A stretch of DNA of 64,000 nucleotides from Sphingobacteriales bacterium (GTDB taxonomy: Bacteria; Bacteroidota; Bacteroidia; Chitinophagales; JADIYW01), in NCBI GenBank assembly GCA_016699615.1, contig CP064984.1:1674001-1738000 (forward strand). The letters are read 5' to 3'. The notes under the pieces are model-generated. The model had not been told where the DNA came from, did not search any database, and was given only the letters and a program-made list of their open reading frames with translations. This document shows, one piece after another, positions 9,320-16,539 of this stretch (position 1 is its first letter; each line of letters begins with the position of its first letter). The position numbers and the translations under genes were made by a program.

Positions 9320-10225
9320 ATGACAGACTATCACTTAAATCACTTACGTGAACTCGAATCAGAATCAATCTATGTGCTAAGAGAAGTAGCAGCACAATTT
9401 GAGAATCCATGTATATTATTTTCAGGCGGAAAAGATTCTATTGTAGTTACACACTTAGCAATAAAAGCATTTTATCCAGCAGCAGTACCATTCACATTAT
9501 TGCATGTAGATACTGGACACAATTTCCAAGAAGCATTAGACTATCGTGATAAATTGGTGCAAAAAAATAACTTACGTTTGCTAATTGGCTCAGTACAAGA
9601 AGCAATAGACAAAGGTTTGGTAAGAGAAGAAAAAGGCTATAACGCATCTCGAAATGCATTGCAAACAGTACCATTATTAGAAGCAATTGAAAATAATAAG
9701 TTTGATTGTGCAATTGGTGGCGCACGTCGTGATGAAGAAAAAGCACGTGCCAAAGAAAGATTTTTCTCACATAGAGATGAATTTGGACAATGGGATCCAA
9801 AAAATCAAAGGCCAGAATTGTGGAATATCTTTAATGGTAGAAAACACATGGGCGAACATTTTAGAGTATTTCCTATTTCAAATTGGACAGAAATGGATGT
9901 TTGGCAATATATATATCAAGAGCAAATAGAAATGCCAAGTTTATACTTTTCACACAAAAGAAAAGTATTTGAAAGAGATGGTGTTTGGTACACTGACAAT
10001 GATATTATGCTTAGAAAAGAAAATGAAATTGCAGAAGAAAAAGTAGTAAGATTCAGAACTATTGGAGATATTACTTGTACAGGCGCAGTATTTTCTACAG
10101 CAGCAACATTAGAAGATATAATACAAGAAGTAGCAGCAAGCAGAACAACAGAGCGTGGCACACGTGCTGATGACAAACGCAGCGAAGCAGCAATGGAAGA
10201 CAGAAAAAAAGCAGGATATTTTTAA
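9320..10225 (+). CDS. cysD: Sulfate adenylyltransferase subunit 2
   Basis: Catalytic subunit of the CysDN ATP sulfurylase, forming APS from ATP and sulfate. The PP-loop SGGKDSIVV near residue 35, the HVDTGHNFQEAL block, and GGARRDEEKARAKER are classic CysD motifs. The 301-residue length is normal. The C-terminus ends RKKAGYF, as in close homologues. It is third in the operon, followed by cysN after 54 bp that contain a perfect palindrome. Confidence 0.96.
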   Translation: MTDYHLNHLRELESESIYVLREVAAQFENPCILFSGGKDSIVVTHLAIKAFYPAAVPFTLLHVDTGHNFQEALDYRDKLVQKNNLRLLIGSVQEAIDKGLVREEKGYNASRNALQTVPLLEAIENNKFDCAIGGARRDEEKARAKERFFSHRDEFGQWDPKNQRPELWNIFNGRKHMGEHFRVFPISNWTEMDVWQYIYQEQIEMPSLYFSHKRKVFERDGVWYTDNDIMLRKENEIAEEKVVRFRTIGDITCTGAVFSTAATLEDIIQEVAASRTTERGTRADDKRSEAAMEDRKKAGYF

Positions 10226-10239
10226 TTAAACAATTCATC

Positions 10240-10259
10240 AATTAGCTAATTAGCTAATT
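10240..10259. repeat. Perfect 20-bp palindrome between cysD and cysN
   Basis: The 20 bases are identical to their own reverse complement and consist of two overlapping TTAGCTAA units. The element lies midway in the 54-bp cysD-cysN gap, 20 bp before the cysN ATG. It could be a protein-binding site or a weak cruciform or RNA hairpin. There is no T-run, so it is not an obvious terminator. Confidence 0.6.
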
Positions 10260-10279
10260 ATTTCATTAACTAATTTAAC

Positions 10280-11572
10280 ATGACAACAACAACAGAAGAA
10301 ACTTTCGACAGTAAAGCATACCTTGATATGGAACTTTTACGTTTTACTACTGCAGGTAGTGTAGACGATGGAAAATCTACTTTAATTGGTCGATTATTAT
10401 ATGATAGCAAATCTATTTTCGAAGATCAATTAGAAGCTATTGAATCGGCTTCGGAAAAACGTGGCGAAGAATACGTGAACTTAGCATTATTAACTGATGG
10501 TTTGCGTGCAGAACGTGAACAAGGCATTACAATTGATGTGGCGTATAGATATTTTTCTACACCAAAAAGAAAATTCATCATTGCAGATACACCAGGACAT
10601 ATTCAATACACAAGAAACATGGTTACTGGTGCGTCTACAGCCAATTTGGCAATTATCTTAGTAGATGCAAGAAAAGGAATTATAGAACAAACTTATCGTC
10701 ACTCTTTCATTGCTTCATTATTGCAAATTCCACATATTGTTGTATGTATCAATAAAATGGATTTGGTAGATTGGGATGAAAAAACTTTTGAAAAAATAGT
10801 ACACGATTACAAAGCATTTGCTTCAAAATTAGATATTCAAGATGTGCATTTTATTCCAATTTCTGCATTAGCTGGAGACAATGTAGTTGAGCGTAGCAAA
10901 AACATGACTTGGTACAATGGTCCAACTTTATTATATCTTTTAGAAAATATACATATTGGTTCAGACTTAAATCATATTGATGCACGTTTTCCTGTTCAGT
11001 ATGTAATCAGACCAATGAAGAATGATTATCATGACTATCGTGGCTATGCAGGAAGAATTGCTGGTGGCGTGTTGCGTGTTGGCGATAGAGTAAAAGCATT
11101 GCCAAGTGGTTTTTCTTCTAAGATAAAAGCAATAAAAATAATGGATGATGATTTGCAAGAAGCATTTGCACCACAAAGCGTTACTATTTTATTAGAAGAT
11201 GAAATTGATATTTCACGTGGCGATATGATTGTAAGAGAAAATAACTTACCAGAAGTAGAACAAGAATTTGATGTGATGATTTGCTGGATGAATGATAAAA
11301 AATTAATTCCACGTGGAAAATATATTTTAAGACATACATCAAAAGAATGTAAATGCTTAATTAAAGAAATAAAATACAAATTAGACATCAATACTTTAAA
11401 CAGAATAGAAGGCGCAGATGTAGAAATAGGATTGAATGATATTGGTAGAATAACAATTAGAACAACAGTGCCATTATTCTTTGATAGTTATAGAAAAAAC
11501 AGACAAACAGGAAGCATCATTTTAGTAGACGAAGCTACCAACGAAACTATAGCATCAGGAATGATAGTATAA
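10280..11572 (+). CDS. cysN: Sulfate adenylyltransferase subunit 1 (GTPase)
   Basis: The regulatory GTPase subunit that drives APS formation by CysD. G1 GSVDDGKSTLIGRLLYDSK, G2 region REQGITIDVAYRYF, G3 DTPGH and G4 NKMD are all present, followed by EF-Tu-like beta-barrel domains. At 430 residues it lacks the C-terminal CysC fusion seen in some species, in keeping with the separate cysC upstream. It ends 2 bp before the convergent archaemetzincin gene. Confidence 0.96.
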   Translation: MTTTTEETFDSKAYLDMELLRFTTAGSVDDGKSTLIGRLLYDSKSIFEDQLEAIESASEKRGEEYVNLALLTDGLRAEREQGITIDVAYRYFSTPKRKFIIADTPGHIQYTRNMVTGASTANLAIILVDARKGIIEQTYRHSFIASLLQIPHIVVCINKMDLVDWDEKTFEKIVHDYKAFASKLDIQDVHFIPISALAGDNVVERSKNMTWYNGPTLLYLLENIHIGSDLNHIDARFPVQYVIRPMKNDYHDYRGYAGRIAGGVLRVGDRVKALPSGFSSKIKAIKIMDDDLQEAFAPQSVTILLEDEIDISRGDMIVRENNLPEVEQEFDVMICWMNDKKLIPRGKYILRHTSKECKCLIKEIKYKLDINTLNRIEGADVEIGLNDIGRITIRTTVPLFFDSYRKNRQTGSIILVDEATNETIASGMIV

Positions 11573-11574
11573 GT

Positions 11575-12162
11575 TTAGTTGATTTTCTGACTACAATCTG
11601 AACATATATTTAATTTTGCATTGTCAATGGTCTTGATGCTTTTTTCAGCATCAGTCATTAAGCAATTTTTGTTAGGGCAATGTTTTAGTCCAAAGTTATG
11701 TCCAACTTCATGTAGACTAATTTTTAATAGACGACTAATAAAAACAGAATTATCTTGATGTTTTATTCTATGAGTTGATACAATACAACTTTTTCCTGGA
11801 CAATAACCTAATCCAAAAATTCCAAAATCTTTTTGTTGGTGTACAGTTGTAGAAATGTCTTTGTTTGTAATACCTAAAATGTATTTTGCTTCTTTAGGTT
11901 TAATGCTTTTTAAGTATGCTAATAATTTGTCTGCTCTATATCTATTTCTTGGCTTGTAGTAGCACGTTTCTGGCAATTCTATATTATCCAAAATAATAGT
12001 TTCGATATTGTATTTTTCTTCTAACTTTTTTGCAATTGTGTTTAATAATGTGGTGTCTATATTTTCAAATGGCTGTATGGCAATCGTAGTTTTTGTAGAT
12101 ACAATACTTGAGCAAGCAAATGCACTCAATGTAATAGCAACATAGAAAATAGATTTTATCAT
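11575..12162 (-). CDS. Archaemetzincin-type zinc metalloprotease, predicted lipoprotein
   Basis: The C-terminal half carries HEVGHNFGLKHC, then CLM, then CSDC, which is the archaemetzincin signature HExxHxxGxxHC...CxM...CxxC with three zinc-binding histidines, the Met-turn and a second cysteine site. The N-terminus is a lipoprotein signal (about 18 residues, lipobox AFAC), so this copy should be membrane-anchored. I chose ATG 12162 over TTG 12168, because the TTG overlaps a near-consensus -7 box (12166-12173). About 195 residues. Substrates are unknown. Confidence 0.85.
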   Translation of the reverse strand: MIKSIFYVAITLSAFACSSIVSTKTTIAIQPFENIDTTLLNTIAKKLEEKYNIETIILDNIELPETCYYKPRNRYRADKLLAYLKSIKPKEAKYILGITNKDISTTVHQQKDFGIFGLGYCPGKSCIVSTHRIKHQDNSVFISRLLKISLHEVGHNFGLKHCPNKNCLMTDAEKSIKTIDNAKLNICSDCSQKIN

Positions 12163-12210
12163 ATACAAGTATAATGAAAATTGATATTGATAAATAAAAA
12201 CTAATATTAT

Positions 12211-12717
12211 TTAACTAATTGCTGCTCTGCTACCCAATTCTATCAATTCCATATTTTGTGGTTTTCCATCATTTAGCTCAAATCTTAAGATAGTGCGCAT
12301 TTTATGAAATCCATGTTTGCCAGCTGCACCAGTATTTATGTACAACAAATTATATTTTTGGTCGAATGCAATTTTTACAATATGGCTATGTCCACAAACT
12401 AAAATATCTGGCTTGTGTTCTAAAATTAATTTCTTTGTCTCGTCATTATATTTTCCAAATGCACCAGCAATATGAATCATCAATATAATACAACCTTCTA
12501 TTTGTATAATTTCATGTTTTGGGAAAACTGCTCTTACTACGTGGCTATCTATATTTCCAAACACAGCACGTAGTTTTTTATGTTTCTCTATTTCGTTTGT
12601 CAATTCTAAATTGCCAATGTCGCCAGCATGCCAAATTTCATCAACATCTTTAAAATATTGAAAAACTTGTTGGTCTAAAAAGCTATGCGTATCTGAGATA
12701 ATGCCAATTTTTTTCAA
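12211..12717 (-). CDS. YfcE-like calcineurin-type metallophosphoesterase
   Basis: A 168-residue single-domain phosphodiesterase. The five metal-binding blocks are visible: GIISDTH near the start, HAGDIG, VFGNID, MIHIAG (the histidine of block 4) and CGHSHI. It probably hydrolyses phosphodiesters in the cytoplasm, with no natural substrate assigned. It starts with TTG at 12717, overlapping the TGA stop of miaA as TTGA, so translation is likely coupled. Last gene of the radical SAM-miaA-phosphoesterase operon. Confidence 0.88.
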   Translation of the reverse strand: MKKIGIISDTHSFLDQQVFQYFKDVDEIWHAGDIGNLELTNEIEKHKKLRAVFGNIDSHVVRAVFPKHEIIQIEGCIILMIHIAGAFGKYNDETKKLILEHKPDILVCGHSHIVKIAFDQKYNLLYINTGAAGKHGFHKMRTILRFELNDGKPQNMELIELGSRAAIS

Positions 12718-13622
12718 TCTTTAGATTTTATATAGTCAATAATTTCATTCGTTTGCTCAGGCTCAAACCAAGTATAGTCTTTGTTTTTGTTGAAGAATGT
12801 CATCTGTCTTTTTGCATATTGTCTGGTGTGCAATTTTATCAATTCTATAGCTTCTTCCAAATTTGTATTTCCATCAAAATAGTCAAACAATTCTTTGTAG
12901 CCAACAGTTTGCAACGCATTATTTTTTCTATAGTTGTATAATTGCTGTGCTTCTGCCACAAATCCTTGCTTTATCATTTCATCTACACGATGGTTGATTT
13001 GTGCATGCAATTTTTCTTTAGGCAAATTCAATCCAATTTTTATTGGAATAAAATTTCTATTAATTTCTTTCTTTTGTTTAAATGATGAAAATGGAGCACC
13101 AGTACCAATGCAAACTTCTAAAGCTCTGATAACTCTTTGCGTATTGTTGATGTCCATGTTGTTGTATGTGTCAATATCCAATTCTTTTAGTTGTTCTTGT
13201 AGATGTATGATGCCTTTCTCATTGTACACATGAATTAGTTTTTCTCTTACTTGTTGTTCAATTTCTGGTATCGTATCAAAACCATACAGCACAGCATTGA
13301 TGTAAAAACCAGTGCCACCACACAAAATCACAACATCATTTTTTTGAAATAAATTGTCCAAGATTTCCAACACTTCTTTTTCGTAAGTGCCAGCAGAAAC
13401 ATACTCTTCAATACTTTTATTGGCAATGAAATGATGTTTAGCCATTTCAAGCTCTTCAATACTTGGTCTAGCAACACCAATATTTAGTTCTTGATAGATT
13501 TGTCTTGAATCAGCAGAAATAATTTCTGTATTAAAATATTTTGCTAATGTTATTGCTGTCTTAGTTTTTCCAACAGCAGTTGGGCCGACCAATACAATCA
13601 AATATTTACGATTTGTTGTCAA
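12714..13622 (-). CDS. miaA: tRNA dimethylallyltransferase
   Basis: Transfers a dimethylallyl group to A37 of tRNAs that read UNN codons. P-loop VGPTAVGKTKTA, SADSRQIY, the CGGTGFYINAVLYG block and the TRQYAKRQMTFF C-terminal motif are all in place; the 302-residue length is normal. It starts with TTG at 13622, overlapping the TGA of the radical SAM gene as TTGA, and ends in TGA overlapping the TTG of the phosphoesterase gene. Confidence 0.95.
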   Translation of the reverse strand: MTTNRKYLIVLVGPTAVGKTKTAITLAKYFNTEIISADSRQIYQELNIGVARPSIEELEMAKHHFIANKSIEEYVSAGTYEKEVLEILDNLFQKNDVVILCGGTGFYINAVLYGFDTIPEIEQQVREKLIHVYNEKGIIHLQEQLKELDIDTYNNMDINNTQRVIRALEVCIGTGAPFSSFKQKKEINRNFIPIKIGLNLPKEKLHAQINHRVDEMIKQGFVAEAQQLYNYRKNNALQTVGYKELFDYFDGNTNLEEAIELIKLHTRQYAKRQMTFFNKNKDYTWFEPEQTNEIIDYIKSKD

Positions 13623-14653
13623 TCTATTTCTACATTAAAATTTACCTTACAACCTTCTGAGCAATTGCTACAGATGTCTATTTCTTTTCTACTTTTTGTC
13701 AGTAGTTTTCTAAATTGTTGGTAGGCATCACCACGCCAAATAGATTTAAAATCGTTGGTTTGTATATTGCCCAATTGATGCTGTGCATCTTTATCAAAAC
13801 AACATGGAACAACAATGCCATTCCAAGTAATAACACAACTATGCCACAATTTCCAACATGCATTTTCTAAATTGTTTTTTATGGTATAAGTTCCATCACT
13901 TTGTTTTTTATACCTTGAGTATTTTTCATTTTTTGGTATCAAATCATTTCCATTTTTGTAATCGTACACTTGTGCAGTTTTTAGAATTACTTCATCTACA
14001 CCAATCGTTTGAGCAATATTTTTTAAATCATCAATTTGATGTTCATTATGCCTAACAACTAAAAACTGAAAAATAACATATGGTGATTTGCTGTTTAGCT
14101 TTTGCTTCCATTCAATGATTTTTTTAGTACCATCTAATACTTTGTCTAGCTGACCACCAATTCTGTATTGTTCGTAAGTATCTTGTGTTGTGCCATCAAT
14201 AGAAATAATTAGTCTGTCTAACCCAGATTCAATGGTGTTTTTTGCATTTTCATCATTCAAATAATGTGCATTGGTAGATGTTGATGTGTAGATTTTATTT
14301 TTCTTTGCAATAGCTACCATTTTTAAAAAATCTTTATTGAGATATGGCTCGCCTTGAAAATAAAATGTAAGGTAGACTAAGTGTGATTTGAGTTCTGAAA
14401 TTATCTTCTCAAAAAAAACAGGATTGAGCATGCCTATGTTTCTTGTAAAAGAACGCAAACCACTTGGACATTCTGGGCAACGTAAATTGCAAGATGTTGT
14501 TGGTTCTATAGAAATTGAAAATGGTAAGCCAAATTGGATAGGTTTTCTTAGAAATTTACTTAAATAGAATGAAAAATACACAAGGCACATATTCCATATC
14601 TTACGCACAGATAGAACATTTATAATAGAAACAATATGTTGCCAAGATTTCAT
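13619..14653 (-). CDS. Radical SAM protein with SPASM-type C-terminal cysteines
   Basis: A 344-residue enzyme with the 4Fe-4S/SAM motif CNLRCPECPSG near residue 53 and a C-terminal SPASM-like cysteine set (CWKLWHSC, CCFD and CSNCSEGC), suggesting auxiliary iron-sulfur clusters. An amphipathic N-terminal stretch of about 40 residues precedes the core. Such enzymes modify peptides or small molecules; nothing nearby names the substrate. It is first in the miaA operon and diverges from the glycosyltransferase gene at 14734. A near-consensus -7 box (TATTTTCG) ends 6 bp before the ATG. Confidence 0.83.
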   Translation of the reverse strand: MKSWQHIVSIINVLSVRKIWNMCLVYFSFYLSKFLRKPIQFGLPFSISIEPTTSCNLRCPECPSGLRSFTRNIGMLNPVFFEKIISELKSHLVYLTFYFQGEPYLNKDFLKMVAIAKKNKIYTSTSTNAHYLNDENAKNTIESGLDRLIISIDGTTQDTYEQYRIGGQLDKVLDGTKKIIEWKQKLNSKSPYVIFQFLVVRHNEHQIDDLKNIAQTIGVDEVILKTAQVYDYKNGNDLIPKNEKYSRYKKQSDGTYTIKNNLENACWKLWHSCVITWNGIVVPCCFDKDAQHQLGNIQTNDFKSIWRGDAYQQFRKLLTKSRKEIDICSNCSEGCKVNFNVEID

Positions 14654-14733
14654 TGAATACGAAAATACGAATTTATGTTTATGTAATTTTTAGAAATATT
14701 GTATTTTACTGTTGAATACCATATGCAAATCAT

Positions 14734-15813
14734 TTGAATGATAAACATTATATATTAGTTGCCTTTTTAGATTGGGGTTTAGGTCATGCTACACGTTGCA
14801 TGCCAATTATAGATACATTATTAGCAAAACAATATGCTGTAATATTAGCAGGAAACGGGAAATCACTTCAATTTATGCAACAACAATATCCTAATCTTAA
14901 AACGTATGAATTGCCTGATTATAATATTCAATATGATGCAAATAAACATGCAGCTTGGCAAATACTGTGGCAATCTACCAAGATATACGATGCTATAAAC
15001 AAAGAGTATGAATGTGTGAAAAATATTGTTGCACAAGAAAATATACAAACAATTATTTCTGACAATAGATATGGTGTGCATCACGAAAAATGTAAAAATA
15101 TATTTGTAAGTCATCAAATAGCTATTCAAGCACCAAAACCTTTTAAGTTTGTTGAGCCATTTTTATTAAATAGATTATTGAAATTGATACATAAATTTGA
15201 TGAGCTTTGGATTCCAGATATAGAAGAAATTGAGATAAGCTTAACAGGAAAATTATCACATAATTTTTCAACTAAAATCAGCAAAAAATATATTGGCATC
15301 TTATCAAGATTTACTAAAAATATACATTCATCGTATTATGACGATGAAAAATTTGATGTTGTTGCAATAATATCTGGAGTAGAACCACAGCGTACGCATT
15401 TTGAAGCAACATTGTTAGAAAAATTAAAACAAACAAATAAAAAATGCCTATTGATTTGTGGTAGAGTAGAAAATGAAATGACAAAGATTGTAGATGACAA
15501 TGTAACAATCATTAATTTTTTGCATTCAGATGCATTGATGTATTATTTACAACAAGCAAAGGTTATTGTATGTCGTTCAGGTTATAGTACCATCATGGAT
15601 TTGGTGGCATTAAACAAAAAAGCTATTCTGATACCTACACCAGGACAAACAGAACAAGAATATTTGGCAAAAATGCTATCAGAAAAAAAAATGACTATTA
15701 TGCAAACGCAAGATAAAATTGACTTAGTACTTGCACTGCAACAAACTGAATCAATACAAGGTTTTAGTAATGTTTATACGAAAGATTTGAGTAAGGAAAT
15801 TAGCTTACACTAA
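14734..15813 (+). CDS. Glycosyltransferase, MurG/GT28-like fold
   Basis: A 359-residue GT-B-type protein. The N-terminus ILVAFLDWGLGHATRCMPI is characteristic of a family of putative UDP-sugar transferases, and the C-terminal block CRSGYSTIMDLVALNKKAILIPTPGQTEQEYLA binds the nucleotide-sugar in GT28 enzymes. The start is TTG at 14734, since no in-frame ATG precedes the conserved N-terminus. The last codons and stop fall inside the 21-bp repeat (15805-15825) also found at the end of lon. Confidence 0.8.
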   Translation: MNDKHYILVAFLDWGLGHATRCMPIIDTLLAKQYAVILAGNGKSLQFMQQQYPNLKTYELPDYNIQYDANKHAAWQILWQSTKIYDAINKEYECVKNIVAQENIQTIISDNRYGVHHEKCKNIFVSHQIAIQAPKPFKFVEPFLLNRLLKLIHKFDELWIPDIEEIEISLTGKLSHNFSTKISKKYIGILSRFTKNIHSSYYDDEKFDVVAIISGVEPQRTHFEATLLEKLKQTNKKCLLICGRVENEMTKIVDDNVTIINFLHSDALMYYLQQAKVIVCRSGYSTIMDLVALNKKAILIPTPGQTEQEYLAKMLSEKKMTIMQTQDKIDLVLALQQTESIQGFSNVYTKDLSKEISLH

Positions 15814-15825
15814 AGCAATATCCAA
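15805..15825 (+). repeat. 21-bp direct repeat, copy 1 (left side of the PIN module)
   Basis: This 21-bp sequence is identical to 16519-16539 in the same orientation. Copy 1 supplies the last codons and stop of the glycosyltransferase and stops 8 bp before the PIN gene. Copy 2 is the end of the lon coding sequence. Together they bracket the toxin-antitoxin module as in an insertion. Confidence 0.9.
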
Positions 15826-15832
15826 CAAATTA

Positions 15833-16216
15833 TTATAAGTTATTTGGATTAATGACTTCTAATCCTTCAATATTATTGAAATCATTATCACATGTAATCA
15901 AGATATAATTATGAATGATGGCAGTTGCAGCAATAATAGCATCAGGTGTTTTAATTTTTCTTGCACGTCTAATGCTAACACATTGTTTAACTATTGAAGA
16001 TGAAATTGAAATAATATTTGCATCATTAATAAAATTAGATACAACAAGTTCTTTGCTCTTATCTGGATTTACCCATGATAGAGCTTCTATTTGCGTAATG
16101 ACAGATATATTTGGAATTCTATCAATAACATCAGATAAAAATAGATTGGCACTTTTAGATATGCGACCAGAAAAGTATAATGAAATAATATTATTATCTA
16201 TTAAATATTGTTCCAT
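15833..16216 (-). CDS. PIN-domain ribonuclease toxin (VapC-like)
   Basis: A 127-residue PIN domain, the toxin of a type II toxin-antitoxin pair and predicted to cleave RNA. The acidic Mg2+ site is complete: Asp7 (LIDNN), Glu44 (TQIEAL), Asp92 (KTPDAIIAATA) and Asp110/Asp112 (TCDND). It overlaps the antitoxin gene by 16 bp and is translated after it. The pair lies between the two copies of the 21-bp repeat. Confidence 0.88.
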   Translation of the reverse strand: MEQYLIDNNIISLYFSGRISKSANLFLSDVIDRIPNISVITQIEALSWVNPDKSKELVVSNFINDANIISISSSIVKQCVSIRRARKIKTPDAIIAATAIIHNYILITCDNDFNNIEGLEVINPNNL

Positions 16217-16416
16217 TCTTTACGCATATTCTGAGTATGTTCATCAAAACTCAAGGCATCTTCTTTAGAAAACACATTCTTATATTTTTCAGAAAGTTTA
16301 ATATTCTCAACAGAAACATTGTCATCTATGACTTTGATTAAATCTAACTCTTCCATGTCACGTATTAGTTGTGCCGCTTTTTTATTAGTTAATTGTATGA
16401 GAATTGTATCTTGCAT
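16201..16416 (-). CDS. Antitoxin partner of the PIN toxin
   Basis: A small acidic-basic protein of 71 residues directly upstream of, and overlapping, the PIN toxin gene. The N-terminal stretch TILIQLTNKKAAQLIRDMEELDLI fits a short DNA-binding antitoxin head, with a C-terminal toxin-wrapping tail (FSFDEHT-like region through KEWNNI). I do not recognise its exact family, and the call rests mostly on gene order and size. Confidence 0.75.
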   Translation of the reverse strand: MQDTILIQLTNKKAAQLIRDMEELDLIKVIDDNVSVENIKLSEKYKNVFSKEDALSFDEHTQNMRKEWNNI

Positions 16417-16518
16417 GATGTTTTTTGAATTAGATTATACACTATAAATGTATTCTACTCTTTATCTAAGTTAATGCATTTTATTCATTTTTACAAATAT
16501 CATTATAGCATACATCAT

Positions 16519-16539
16519 TTACACTAAAGCAATATCCAA
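16519..16539 (+). repeat. 21-bp direct repeat, copy 2 (3' end of lon)
   Basis: Exact copy of 15805-15825. On the minus strand it encodes the last residues (DIALV) and stop of Lon. The flanking bases differ on both sides, so the identity is exactly 21 bp. The 102 bp between the antitoxin start and lon (16417-16518) hold no gene. Confidence 0.9.

Noticed and set aside
9687..9929. Open frame inside cysD on the same strand
   Set aside because: It is a shadow in another frame of the well-conserved cysD sequence.
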